Positions 1 through 5,897 are shown, numbered from the stretch's first letter. The stretch: 6,031 bases of DNA from Alphaproteobacteria bacterium (GCA_029861675.1 JAOTYV010000282.1:1-6031); one strand, 5' to 3'. Made by a program: numbers and translations. Notes: generated from the sequence alone by a model not told the origin.

Positions 1-36
1 AGTATCGTCGCTAATGACAAATCGATCCGTGTTCAT
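1..36 (-). CDS. Partial transposase N-terminus (IS5-like), runs off window
   Basis: Twelve codons are visible, reading MNTDRFVISDDT. The start is supported by a strong ribosome binding site, TGAGGGGAG on the minus strand at 42-50, five bases before the ATG. The RFVISDD segment resembles the opening of IS5-family transposases, which often start with an aromatic residue and a (L/I)(S/T)D motif followed by a conserved Trp. That Trp would fall just outside the window. The gene has the same orientation as the dehalogenase operon and starts 85 bases after the dehalogenase stop. Twelve residues cannot prove a family; the RBS and the IS-like leader carry most of the weight. Confidence 0.45.
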   Translation of the reverse strand, partial: MNTDRFVISDDT

Positions 37-61
37 GCAAACTCCCCTCAAAAGGAAGCTT

Positions 62-89
62 GAATCACATTTCAGAGTCTGTGTGAATC
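62..89. repeat. Near-palindromic stem-loop in the IS leader
   Basis: GAATCACA at 62-69 pairs with TGTGAATC at 82-89 (7 of 8 positions). Between them lies the inner palindrome CAGAGTCTG at 73-81. In a minus-strand transcript this hairpin would sit about 12 bases upstream of the transposase ribosome binding site. Hairpins in this position often protect transposases from translation on transcripts that enter from outside; that role is inference here. Confidence 0.35.
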
Positions 90-121
90 CATTAAATGTC
101 CACAGACCCTAGTTATCGACT

Positions 122-1012
122 TCAACCAAGCGTCGCCAACCAATCCGAAATGGCGGCGCCGATCTCGTCGGGGCTGTCTTCCTGAATGAAGTGGCTGCCC
201 GTGACAGTTACCTCGGTCTGGTTCGGCCAGGTTCGGCAGAATTCACGTTGCCGCCCGGTGAGGATCGATCCCGGCTCCGCATTGACGAATAGTTTCGGCA
301 GGTCGCTTGCCGCCAGCCATGCCGCATACTCTTCGACGACCGCGACCACATCGGCCGGTTCTCCGTCGATGGGAATTTGCCGGGGCCAGGTCAGCGTCGG
401 CCGCCGGTCTTCGCCCGGTGTGGCGAACGGCGCGCGATAAACCGCCATCTCCGCCTCGCTCAGCGGCCGCATGACCGAACTCGGCAGGACGCGCTCCACG
501 AAGACGTTCTTTTCCAGGATCATCGGTTCACCTGCGTCCGTGCGAAAATTCTGGAAGACCCGGCGCGCGTTTTCGGGCCAATCGTCCCACGTCAACGGCC
601 GGACGATGGACTCCATGTAGACGATTCCCTTCACCCGGTCGGCATTCCGGCGGGTCCAGTCGAATCCCAGGGCCGAGCCCCAATCGTGCAGCACGAGCAC
701 GACACGGGATCCGAGCGCGAGCCGATCCCACAGCGCGAACAGATAATCGCGTTGTTCGCCGTAAGTGTATCGGTCGGGCCCGGAGTCCTCGAGCTTGTCG
801 GACCCGCCCATGCCGATCAGGTCGCAGGCGACGAGACGCCCGAGGCCTTCGCAATGGGGCATGATGTTCCGCCATAGGTACGACGACGTGGGATTGCCGT
901 GCTGGAAGACAATCGTGTCGCCGCCCTCGCCGCCGGTGTCGAGATAGGTCATGCGCTTGCCGTTGACCGTCGCGAATTTCGTGTCGCCGTAGGGTTTGGC
1001 GGAAAGGGGCAT
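122..1012 (-). CDS. linB: Haloalkane dehalogenase, LinB-like (HLD-II)
   Basis: This enzyme hydrolyses carbon-halogen bonds of haloalkanes to an alcohol and halide in the cytoplasm, without a cofactor. At 296 residues it matches the usual length. All five active-site residues are visible: nucleophile Asp110 and halide-binding Trp111 in HDWGSALGF, the second halide ligand Asn40 in [10 protein letters not shown], acid Glu134 in YMES, and His274 in GSHFIQEDS. Long blocks match LinB of lindane-degrading sphingomonads as I remember it ([48 protein letters not shown]), so subfamily II is firm. The substrate is not, because the cap and tunnel residues differ. The open frame extends to 1204, but I start at 1012: upstream codons lie inside the preceding hydrolase gene, MPLSAKPYG matches family N-termini, and GAGG sits six bases before the ATG. 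The gene is last in the operon, two bases after the hydrolase stop. Confidence 0.93.
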   Translation of the reverse strand: MPLSAKPYGDTKFATVNGKRMTYLDTGGEGGDTIVFQHGNPTSSYLWRNIMPHCEGLGRLVACDLIGMGGSDKLEDSGPDRYTYGEQRDYLFALWDRLALGSRVVLVLHDWGSALGFDWTRRNADRVKGIVYMESIVRPLTWDDWPENARRVFQNFRTDAGEPMILEKNVFVERVLPSSVMRPLSEAEMAVYRAPFATPGEDRRPTLTWPRQIPIDGEPADVVAVVEEYAAWLAASDLPKLFVNAEPGSILTGRQREFCRTWPNQTEVTVTGSHFIQEDSPDEIGAAISDWLATLG

Positions 1013-1014
1013 CG

Positions 1015-1863
1015 TTAGCCTCGTATCTCGTCGAGCACCGGCATTAGATAGGTTTTGAACTGTTCCGGATTTTCGCTCATCGGAAAATGTCCAAGCCCCT
1101 TCATGATCCGCAGCTTCGCGCCGGGAATCGCCTCGGCGGTAATTCGGCTCATCTCGGGCGAGCAGGAGAAATCGTATTCGCCGGTCAGCATGTAAACGGG
1201 GCATCGGGCGGTGTCGATTTCATCGATGTGTTCCATGATGTCCCCTTCGACCGTGTAAAAATGCAGGTCGCCCTCGAACACGCCCGGTCCGCCCTGCATG
1301 TAATGCCACAAGGTTTCCCAGCGCTGGTCGGACGGCGTGGTCGGCGCAATCAGACCCGACACCATGCCCGCGCACACATGCGCCCCATGAACATCCGGCC
1401 GGTACAGCCAGGTCGTATCGTAATAGGGATTGGCCATCCCCGCCGATTGCAGGCCGATGACGCAGCGCACGGCGTCGGGGTGTTGGCGCGCCAGATGGAG
1501 CACGATGGGGCCGCCGATCGAGCAACCCATCACCACCGGCTTGTCCAGTTCCAGGGCGTTCGAGACGGCGAGGATCAGCGCGAGATACTTCTGCGTGGTC
1601 AGCACGTAGTCCTCGATCTCCCAGCCGGCGGGCGGCGAGGATTTCCCGTGCCACGGCATGTCGAAGGCGATGACACGGAAGTCGCGGGTGACATCGGCGT
1701 CGTTCAACAGGGCGCGGTACTGCCGGCCATCGGACCCGGCCGTGTGCAGACACAGCAGCGGGATGCCCTTGCCCGCCTCCTCCCAGTACACGCGGTGCGT
1801 CTGGCCCCACACGTCCAGCGCCATGTACCGCCCGGCGATAGGCTCGATTATTGCGCCGCTCAT
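1015..1863 (-). CDS. Alpha/beta-hydrolase, serine nucleophile
   Basis: A cytoplasmic alpha/beta-hydrolase of 282 residues, a normal length for the family, with no signal peptide. The catalytic triad can be read: Ser115 in the nucleophile elbow GCSIGG (113-118), Asp231 in TGEYDFS, and His259 in [12 protein letters not shown]. The oxyanion loop is HTAGSDG (40-46), and FDMPWHGKS (67-75) is the typical strand-4 loop. It probably hydrolyses an ester, lactone or C-C bond; the reaction cannot be named. The start ATG overlaps the stop of the SCP2-like gene (ATGA at 1860-1863), and the dehalogenase begins two bases after its own stop, so the three should be co-translated. A role in processing the dehalogenase product, or a precursor of its substrate, is inference from position. 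Confidence 0.9.
   Translation of the reverse strand: MSGAIIEPIAGRYMALDVWGQTHRVYWEEAGKGIPLLCLHTAGSDGRQYRALLNDADVTRDFRVIAFDMPWHGKSSPPAGWEIEDYVLTTQKYLALILAVSNALELDKPVVMGCSIGGPIVLHLARQHPDAVRCVIGLQSAGMANPYYDTTWLYRPDVHGAHVCAGMVSGLIAPTTPSDQRWETLWHYMQGGPGVFEGDLHFYTVEGDIMEHIDEIDTARCPVYMLTGEYDFSCSPEMSRITAEAIPGAKLRIMKGLGHFPMSENPEQFKTYLMPVLDEIRG
1018..1023 (-). promoter_or_regulatory. Ribosome binding site that fixes the dehalogenase start
   Basis: The minus strand reads CGAGGC here, inside the last codons of the upstream hydrolase, with the GAGG core six bases before the ATG at 1012. It supports a 296-residue protein rather than the longer open frame, and suggests translational coupling to the upstream gene. 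Confidence 0.65.
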
Positions 1864-2225
1864 GCCGCGTCTCGCTTCGCCCGCGGCAATTCGAGCAGCC
1901 GTTTGACGTACAGGATATTCGCGAAGAATTTTCGCAAATTCCCCTCAATGGTGATGTGGCCACACGCGCGCATGGCGATCAGGTCATGGAATGTCGGCGC
2001 GGGCACGGCGGCCCAAAACGCGTCCCAGGCCGATTTGGGCCCGCGGATGGCGAAATCCCAGGACCGTATCCTGCCATCGTCCGCGTCGACCGACGCCACC
2101 GCGCCGCCCCGGACCCGAATGAAATAGTTTTCGTTGCCGAGGCCGAGCAGCATCACAAGGTCGCACTTCCTGCCCCAGCGCCGGGCCAGCGGATCGGCAT
2201 TGGCGAGATCGCGAAGGTATTCCAT
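1860..2225 (-). CDS. Small SCP2-like (sterol-carrier domain) protein
   Basis: This 121-residue protein looks like a single SCP2-type lipid-binding domain, though I recognise it only by pattern. The strand-rich N-terminal half (LVMLLGLGNENYFIRVRGG, about 23-41) is followed by WDFAIRGPKSAWDAFW (56-71). Then comes the typical end segment, in which a Gly-rich turn precedes a short strand and a long helix (MRACGHITIEGNLRKFFANI, 85-104). Such domains bind fatty acyl chains, sterols or other hydrophobic ligands, and stand-alone copies are often found beside hydrolases. There is no signal peptide and no membrane segment. Its stop overlaps the hydrolase start by four bases (ATGA). A substrate-holding role for the two hydrolases downstream is inference. 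The start at 2225 has only a moderate binding site (GGGA, seven bases upstream). Confidence 0.75.
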   Translation of the reverse strand: MEYLRDLANADPLARRWGRKCDLVMLLGLGNENYFIRVRGGAVASVDADDGRIRSWDFAIRGPKSAWDAFWAAVPAPTFHDLIAMRACGHITIEGNLRKFFANILYVKRLLELPRAKRDAA

Positions 2226-2305
2226 CCGGCATTCCCGAGTTGACGAGACCGGACGAGAGCTTATGCGGCCTCGCCGCGTGTTTCCAGACCGATCGCGCCG
2301 GCCTC
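2226..2305 (-). other. 80-base gap between cupin and SCP2-like genes
   Basis: No convincing gene, promoter or terminator was seen. It ends with the GGGA binding site of the SCP2-like gene. With all four genes in one direction, read-through is the simplest reading. Confidence 0.4.
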
Positions 2306-2791
2306 CTAAATTTCCTCGCCCGGACGATTCGAACTATTACCGCGTGAATAGGAAGCGGGCGACAGCGCCAGCGACACCTGTTCCACAGGCTCGAAATCGA
2401 TCAGGTCGATCGACACGATTTCGTCCGGCTCGCCGCTGCAACAATGAATATAGAGCGTAAGATCGCGCGAAATTCCCCCATGGACCGCGCCCGGCGCATT
2501 GAACCGGTACATGCCCGGCCCGGCAATGACGCGTCCCGCCGCGTCGTAATACCCGCCCTCCAGAATGTAGACCTCTTCCCCCAGTTCCGAGGCTTTGCCG
2601 ATAATCTTCCACGCCTTACCCGGCGGGGCCCTGTAGCGGGATATCACGGTAAGGCCGTGACTGTGTTCCCGCAGCACCCTGCGCCAGCGCCCGTACTCGC
2701 GCCCGTCCGCCCCAATGATGTTGTAGCCGGCCGGCTCCCAACCGCCTTCGATCGGGGCCAATTCGAAACTTTTCCAGTCAACGTTCCGCAT
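2306..2791 (-). CDS. Cupin-fold protein, first gene of the minus-strand operon
   Basis: A 161-residue single-cupin protein. The first motif region reads GEEVYILEGGYYDAAG (71-86) and the second reads PGMYRFNAPGAVHG (92-105), close to the cupin consensus with His104 in the expected place. The usual HxH of motif 1, normally about four to ten residues before Glu73, is replaced by KIIGKAS. A metal centre is therefore doubtful, although HSH at 43-45 could supply ligands from elsewhere. The last 20 residues (Ser/Asn/Arg-rich) look disordered. Function is unknown; possibilities are an isomerase, a dioxygenase-like enzyme or a ligand sensor. The start is backed by AGGGAG eight bases upstream. An 80-base gap separates it from the SCP2-like gene, so an internal promoter is possible but none was recognised. 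Confidence 0.8.
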   Translation of the reverse strand: MRNVDWKSFELAPIEGGWEPAGYNIIGADGREYGRWRRVLREHSHGLTVISRYRAPPGKAWKIIGKASELGEEVYILEGGYYDAAGRVIAGPGMYRFNAPGAVHGGISRDLTLYIHCCSGEPDEIVSIDLIDFEPVEQVSLALSPASYSRGNSSNRPGEEI

Positions 2792-2922
2792 ATTTCATAC
2801 TCCCTGCTGGCGCTACGATGCGGGCACTCTACGCAGCGTCCGCCGGGAATGTTACGGTGAGACCCGAAGCATTGGCCGTCGGCACCGCATACAGTGGTCG
2901 CGCCTTACCGAGGAGTTGGACA
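2792..2922. promoter_or_regulatory. Divergent control region between operon and regulator
   Basis: These 131 bases separate the minus-strand operon from the plus-strand ArsR-type regulator and should hold both promoters and the regulator's operator. Visible structure is modest: CTACG occurs twice (2812-2816 and 2828-2832), and CGGTG near 2855 is inverted as CACCG near 2883. I found no -35/-10 pair good enough to call. Ribosome binding sites mark both ends: AGGGAG at 2800-2805 (minus) and GAGGAG at 2910-2915 (plus). Confidence 0.55.
2910..2915 (+). promoter_or_regulatory. Ribosome binding site that fixes the regulator start
   Basis: GAGGAG lies seven bases before the ATG at 2923. An in-frame ATG at 2818 would add 35 residues without family-like sequence and has no comparable site, so 2923 is preferred. 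Confidence 0.75.
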
Positions 2923-3633
2923 ATGGCCAGCAACGCCAAATTCGCCGAGGTCGCGGCCCTCGCGGGCGACCCCGGCCGCGCCGGAATGCTGCATGCGCTG
3001 ATGGACGGCCGGGCGTTGACGGCGACCGAACTCGCCCGCGTCGCCGGCATCACACCGCAAACGGCGAGCGACCACCTGGCCCGCATGGTCGGGGCGGGTC
3101 TACTAAGCGTGGTAAAACAGGGGCGGCATCGGTACCACCGTCTCGCCTCGCCGGCGGTCGCGCGGATGATGGAAAGCATCATGCAAGTGGCCGCGGTGCT
3201 TGAGCCCAAGCGGCCGCCGCTCGCCACCGGGCCGCGGGATGCGGCGCTGCGATCGGCGCGGACCTGTTACGACCACCTTGCCGGCCGCTTGGGCGTCGCG
3301 CTCGCGGACGCCTTGGTGACAAAAGGTCACGTCGAGCTGACCGACGATGCCGGTCTGGTCACCGACAGCGGACTCGCGCTGCTGGGCCGGATGGAGATCG
3401 ATGTCGATGCGCTGTTGACCCGTCACGGCAAACGGCCGGCGCGGATCCTGTGCCGGCCCTGCCTCGACTGGAGCGAAAGACGGTCGCATCTGGCGGGCGC
3501 CGTCGGCACCGCGATCTGCAAACACAGTTTTGCCAAGGGCTGGATTCGCCGCAAAGACGGCACGCGCGCGGTCACGGTCACGCCGAAGGGACAACGCATA
3601 TTCCGCGAAGAATTCGGCATGCGCCTGGAATAG
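2923..3633 (+). CDS. ArsR-type winged-helix transcriptional regulator
   Basis: A 236-residue DNA-binding protein. Residues 8-77 form a winged helix-turn-helix: LTATELARVAGI (helices 2-3), recognition helix TPQTASDHLARMVGAGLL (44-61) and wing KQGRHRYHRLA (65-75). The metal-binding ELCVCDL of arsenic and cadmium sensors is absent, so a metal signal through that site is unlikely. The C-terminal half (about 105-236) is a second domain with TCYDHLAG (114-121), CRPCLDWSERR (177-187) and a basic end. This arrangement recurs in a branch of ArsR-like regulators whose ligand I do not know. It is transcribed away from the dehalogenase operon across a 131-base shared region, so control of that operon, probably as a repressor, is the natural inference. 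It could instead act on the quinone oxidoreductase downstream. Confidence 0.88.
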   Translation: MASNAKFAEVAALAGDPGRAGMLHALMDGRALTATELARVAGITPQTASDHLARMVGAGLLSVVKQGRHRYHRLASPAVARMMESIMQVAAVLEPKRPPLATGPRDAALRSARTCYDHLAGRLGVALADALVTKGHVELTDDAGLVTDSGLALLGRMEIDVDALLTRHGKRPARILCRPCLDWSERRSHLAGAVGTAICKHSFAKGWIRRKDGTRAVTVTPKGQRIFREEFGMRLE

Positions 3634-3769
3634 CGGCGCGGCGACTTCCTCGACTCAATTTTTCCCCTGCCCTTTACTCTGTCGCCGTTCCTGGTGTTCA
3701 TGATATCAGGCACGGTCGGGTTGCCGGCCCGAACCGCCCCGGAACGAAATTGAAATGGGAGAAGAAAAG
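3634..3769 (+). other. Gap upstream of quinone oxidoreductase, with inverted repeats
   Basis: Contains CGGCGAC at 3639-3645 inverted as GTCGCCG at 3681-3687, and a T-run at 3659-3663. It also has the palindrome TGATATCA at 3701-3708 and a stem TCGGG/CCCGA at 3716-3732 with a 7-base loop. These may include a weak terminator for the regulator and an operator for the next gene. No clear promoter boxes were found. Confidence 0.35.
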
Positions 3770-4771
3770 GTGGCCAAGAAACTGCCTCAATCGATGCAAG
3801 CAATCGTCATCACCGAACCGGGTGGACCCGAGGTTCTCGAGCTTGCAAAGGTCGACGTCCCCGCGCCGCGGCCGAATGAAATCCTCATCAAAGTTACAGC
3901 GGCGGGCATCAACGGACCGGACATGATGCAGCGGAAAGGCCTGTATCCGCCGCCGAAGGGGGCGACCGAACTGCTCGGCCTTGAAGTAGCGGGCGAGGTC
4001 ATCGCGGTCGGCAAGGACGCCAAGGGATGGTCGGTGGGCGACCCGGTGTGCGCCTTGACCAACGGCGGCGGTTACGCGGAGTACGTGCCAGCCGATGCCA
4101 CCCACTGCCTGCCCATCCCAAAGGGATTGAGTCCGGTTGAGGCGGCGACCTTCCCGGAGGCCTATTGCACGATCTGGAGCAATATCTTCCTGCCACCCAC
4201 ATCGCTGCAGGCGGGCGAGACATTCCTTGTGCATGGCGGCGCGGGCGGATTGGGAACCGCGTCGATCCAGTTGGGCAAGGCGTTCGGCGCCAAGGTGTTT
4301 GCGACCGACAGCCCCGCCGACCGGTGCGCAATTTGTTCGGAACTCGGCGCCGACCGCGTGATCGACTACAACGAGGAAGAATTCGTCGACATCGTCCGCG
4401 GCGAGGCCGGCGGCGCGGACGTCATTCTGGACATCGTCGGCGGGCCGTATATCGAACGCAACATCAAGGCGGCACGCCATGACGGCCGCATCGTGCAATT
4501 GGCGTTTGCGCTGGGCTCGAAGGTAGAGATCAACCTGATGTCGGTCATGCTCAAACGGTTGATCTATACCGGATCGACGCTGCGCAGCCGGCCGGAAGAG
4601 TTCAAGACGAGAGTGATCGGCGACCTGCGCGAAAAAGTCTGGCCGCTGATCGAAAACGGTACGATCAAGCCCGTGGTGCGCCAATCGATCCCGCTGGCCG
4701 ACGCCTCGGAAGGACACCGGATGATGGAGACCGCCGGGCACACGGGCAAGATCGTGCTGGAGATCGGCTGA
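3770..4771 (+). CDS. Zinc-free NAD(P)H:quinone oxidoreductase, PIG3 type
   Basis: A 333-residue medium-chain dehydrogenase/reductase that should transfer hydride from NAD(P)H to quinones or enone-type acceptors in the cytoplasm. The N-terminal domain has AAGINGPDMMQRKGLYPPPKG (44-64), the signature of the PIG3 branch, and LLGLEVAGEV (68-77). The nucleotide-binding turn is HGGAGGLG (155-162), and GSTLRSRPEEFK (268-279) is also typical. The catalytic GHE zinc motif of alcohol dehydrogenases is missing, as expected for this branch. I prefer the GTG at 3770 because GGAG lies eight bases before it. An ATG at 3755 would add five residues but has a poor site, and the ATG at 3794 is also possible. 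No sequence evidence links it to the dehalogenase operon; it may serve general carbonyl or quinone detoxification. Confidence 0.9.
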   Translation: MAKKLPQSMQAIVITEPGGPEVLELAKVDVPAPRPNEILIKVTAAGINGPDMMQRKGLYPPPKGATELLGLEVAGEVIAVGKDAKGWSVGDPVCALTNGGGYAEYVPADATHCLPIPKGLSPVEAATFPEAYCTIWSNIFLPPTSLQAGETFLVHGGAGGLGTASIQLGKAFGAKVFATDSPADRCAICSELGADRVIDYNEEEFVDIVRGEAGGADVILDIVGGPYIERNIKAARHDGRIVQLAFALGSKVEINLMSVMLKRLIYTGSTLRSRPEEFKTRVIGDLREKVWPLIENGTIKPVVRQSIPLADASEGHRMMETAGHTGKIVLEIG

Positions 4772-4773
4772 CC

Positions 4774-4791
4774 GGCGACGCTTCGCTCGCC
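4774..4791 (+). terminator. Hairpin after the oxidoreductase, possible terminator
   Basis: GGCGA at 4774-4778 pairs with TCGCC at 4787-4791 around an 8-base loop. A wider pair CCGGC/GCCGG (4772-4776 and 4795-4799) is an alternative fold. No T-run follows, so intrinsic termination would be weak. Confidence 0.3.
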
Positions 4792-4956
4792 TGTGCCGGC
4801 GGCACTAGGCGGTCTCCTCTCTATCGGCGGACTCTACCTTAATTTGGGGGAATTCTCGGGGGACCACGTCAATTCCCAGGCAACGCTCCACACGCCTTCT
4901 CGTAGCCGCAAGTGCAAATCAGCTTGAGTATCCAACAGCCCAAGTTTCCGTATACC

Positions 4957-4972
4957 CGTTCAAATTTGAACG
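4957..4972. promoter_or_regulatory. Perfect 16-bp palindrome, candidate operator
   Basis: CGTTCAAATTTGAACG reads the same on both strands across all 16 bases. It lies in an A+T-rich patch about 43 bases before the possible -35 box and 148 bases before the hydrolase start. Partly symmetric flanks (GTATA to the left, GAATATC to the right) extend it loosely. A dimeric regulator site is the simplest reading. No regulator gene of obvious fit is adjacent; the only one in the window is the ArsR-type protein about 1.3 kb upstream. Confidence 0.5.
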
Positions 4973-5014
4973 AGAATATCCGGTACGTTGCCAGCACCTC
5001 ACGGGCCAACGGCA

Positions 5015-5045
5015 TTGACCCTTGGGAGTGAACAGGCCGTAAAAT
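5015..5045 (+). promoter_or_regulatory. Possible housekeeping-type promoter
   Basis: TTGACC at 5015-5020 and TAAAAT at 5040-5045 each match five of six or nearly so. The 19-base spacer is longer than ideal, so the promoter would be weak or activator-dependent. It would give a leader of roughly 65-70 bases before the hydrolase start. Confidence 0.33.
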
Positions 5046-5081
5046 CGAACCGAATTCCCGAAGCGTGACGCATTCGAACCG
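5043..5081 (+). repeat. Direct repeat pair AATCGAACCG / ATTCGAACCG
   Basis: The 10-mers at 5043-5052 and 5072-5081 differ at one base and are 29 bases apart start to start. The first overlaps the possible -10 box, so a repressor site is conceivable, but two short copies can arise by chance. Confidence 0.3.
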
Positions 5082-5104
5082 TGTCTGCTTACCACCAGCC
5101 AAGC

Positions 5105-5113
5105 AAGGAGGAG
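5105..5113 (+). promoter_or_regulatory. Strong ribosome binding site for the cysteine hydrolase
   Basis: AAGGAGGAG ends six bases before the ATG at 5120. It rules in that start over the in-frame GTG at 5081, which would place this site inside the coding sequence. Confidence 0.85.
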
Positions 5114-5119
5114 ACAACC

Positions 5120-5875
5120 ATGCCGATCTACGAGAAGGGCGACGTCCGAATCCGGTACGAGGAGGTCGGGAGCGGCTTTCCGCTGCTGGTTACCCCGGGC
5201 GGCGGCCTCGATTCGCGTGTCGACAAATGGCCGACCGCGGTTATCAACGCGATGGATGTCTTCAAGGACGACTTCCGCTGCATCACGATGGATCAGCGCA
5301 ACGCCAATGGCGGCGAGAGTACGGGGCCGTTGGCCGTCGACGATCCGTGGGGCGGCTTCGCCGAAGATCAGCTCGGGCTGATGGATCACCTGGGCATTCG
5401 CGAATTCGCCTTCATGGGATACTGTATCGGCGGCTGCTTCGCCGGCAAGCTTATTGAACGCGCCCCGGAGCGTGTCGTCGCCGCGGTATTCTGCCAGTCC
5501 GTTGGGCACTACCCGGAAGACCCGGATGTCATGTACCGGTCCGGCCGGGACATTTGGGCCCCGGAATTGCTCGCCCAACGGCCCGACCTGAAACAAGACG
5601 CGATCGATCAGTACCTGCACAACCTGTACCGGGTGAACCCCGACTTTCTCTACAGCGTGTCGCGCGACGTAATCCGCAATTGTCAGACCCCGATTCTCGT
5701 GCTCCCGGACGACATTCCGGCACACCCGCACCAGACATCGGTCGACATTGCCTCGCTGGCGCCGAACGCCGAGATCACGGTCTTTCCGTGGACGTCTCCA
5801 CCCGAGCTGAAGGAACGCACGATCAACCGTGTGCGCGGATTCCTCCAGACGCACTGCGTCGCGCGGTTAGGGTAA
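5120..5875 (+). CDS. Alpha/beta-hydrolase with cysteine in the nucleophile position
   Basis: A 251-residue cytoplasmic alpha/beta-hydrolase-fold protein. The nucleophile elbow reads MGYCIGG (99-105), placing Cys102 where most relatives have Ser; dienelactone hydrolases share this GYC(L/I)GG form. The acid would be Asp197 or Asp198 in LVLPDDIP. At the usual His position after the last strand the sequence is VFPWTSPPE (221-229), with no His. His202 and His204 lie close to the acid, and His245 is near the C-terminus. The oxyanion loop is TPGGGLDSR (25-33), and ITMDQRNANGGES (55-67) replaces the common DxxGxG loop. I recall similar proteins starting MPIYEKGDVRI in rhizobia, annotated only as hydrolases. 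The reaction is unknown; a lactone or thioester hydrolase, or a non-hydrolytic member, is possible. It stands alone downstream of its own control region. Confidence 0.85.
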   Translation: MPIYEKGDVRIRYEEVGSGFPLLVTPGGGLDSRVDKWPTAVINAMDVFKDDFRCITMDQRNANGGESTGPLAVDDPWGGFAEDQLGLMDHLGIREFAFMGYCIGGCFAGKLIERAPERVVAAVFCQSVGHYPEDPDVMYRSGRDIWAPELLAQRPDLKQDAIDQYLHNLYRVNPDFLYSVSRDVIRNCQTPILVLPDDIPAHPHQTSVDIASLAPNAEITVFPWTSPPELKERTINRVRGFLQTHCVARLG

Positions 5876-5897
5876 GAAATCTCCGGCTGACTGTTCG

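Larger units (their letters stand above)
1..109 (-). mobile_element. Partial insertion sequence, probable IS5-family left end
   Basis: This is the 5' end of an element that continues beyond the left edge. Read on the minus strand it begins near 109 with GGGTCTGTGGACATT, a plausible terminal inverted repeat. It continues through a short A+T-rich leader into a transposase start at 36. G+C over 37-109 is about 44% by hand count, clearly lower than the neighbouring genes. The flanking bases CTA at 110-112 (minus strand) could be part of a short target duplication. The other end lies outside the window, so the boundary and the family are inferred. It could also be an ordinary chromosomal gene with an A+T-rich leader. 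Confidence 0.5.
4772..5119. other. 348-base non-coding gap before the cysteine hydrolase
   Basis: No protein gene is supported here; the short minus-strand frame across 4869-5117 has no family-like sequence. The gap is less G+C-rich than the genes and carries several symmetric elements. These are a hairpin at 4774-4791, GGGAATT/AATTCCC at 4848-4854 and 4871-4877, and a 16-bp palindrome at 4957-4972. It also has a possible promoter at 5015-5045 and a repeated 10-mer at 5043-5081. It looks like the control region of the hydrolase at 5120. The first half (4772-4956) has no assigned role. Confidence 0.5.

Noticed and set aside
377..877. Plus-strand open frame of 166 codons over the dehalogenase
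   Set aside because: It is a shadow of the dehalogenase, whose catalytic residues establish the true frame.
1013..1204. Upstream extension of the dehalogenase frame by 64 residues
   Set aside because: It lies entirely within the hydrolase gene in another frame, has no family-like sequence, and a binding site plus a family-typical N-terminus support 1012.
1087..2127. Plus-strand open frame of 346 codons
   Set aside because: It is antisense to the hydrolase and SCP2-like genes. Its composition (rich in Arg, Gly, His) is typical of a shadow frame in G+C-rich DNA.
2818..2922. N-terminal extension of the regulator by 35 residues
   Set aside because: No ribosome binding site for the ATG at 2818. 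It would leave only 26 bases for the divergent control region, and GAGGAG clearly serves 2923.
3716..3735. TCGGG/CCCGA stem as a riboswitch or attenuator before the oxidoreductase
   Set aside because: The stem is short, with no terminator-like T-run and no recognisable conserved RNA motif, so it is mentioned only as local symmetry.
3698..4741. Minus-strand open frame of 347 codons
   Set aside because: It is antisense to the clearly recognisable quinone oxidoreductase and has no recognisable motif.
4869..5117. Minus-strand open frame of 82 codons in the intergenic gap
   Set aside because: No motif, no good binding site, and it overlaps the ribosome binding site and leader of the hydrolase gene on the other strand.
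4919..5854. Minus-strand open frame of 311 codons
   Set aside because: Antisense to the cysteine hydrolase, with no family-like features. It also crosses the palindrome and promoter region.
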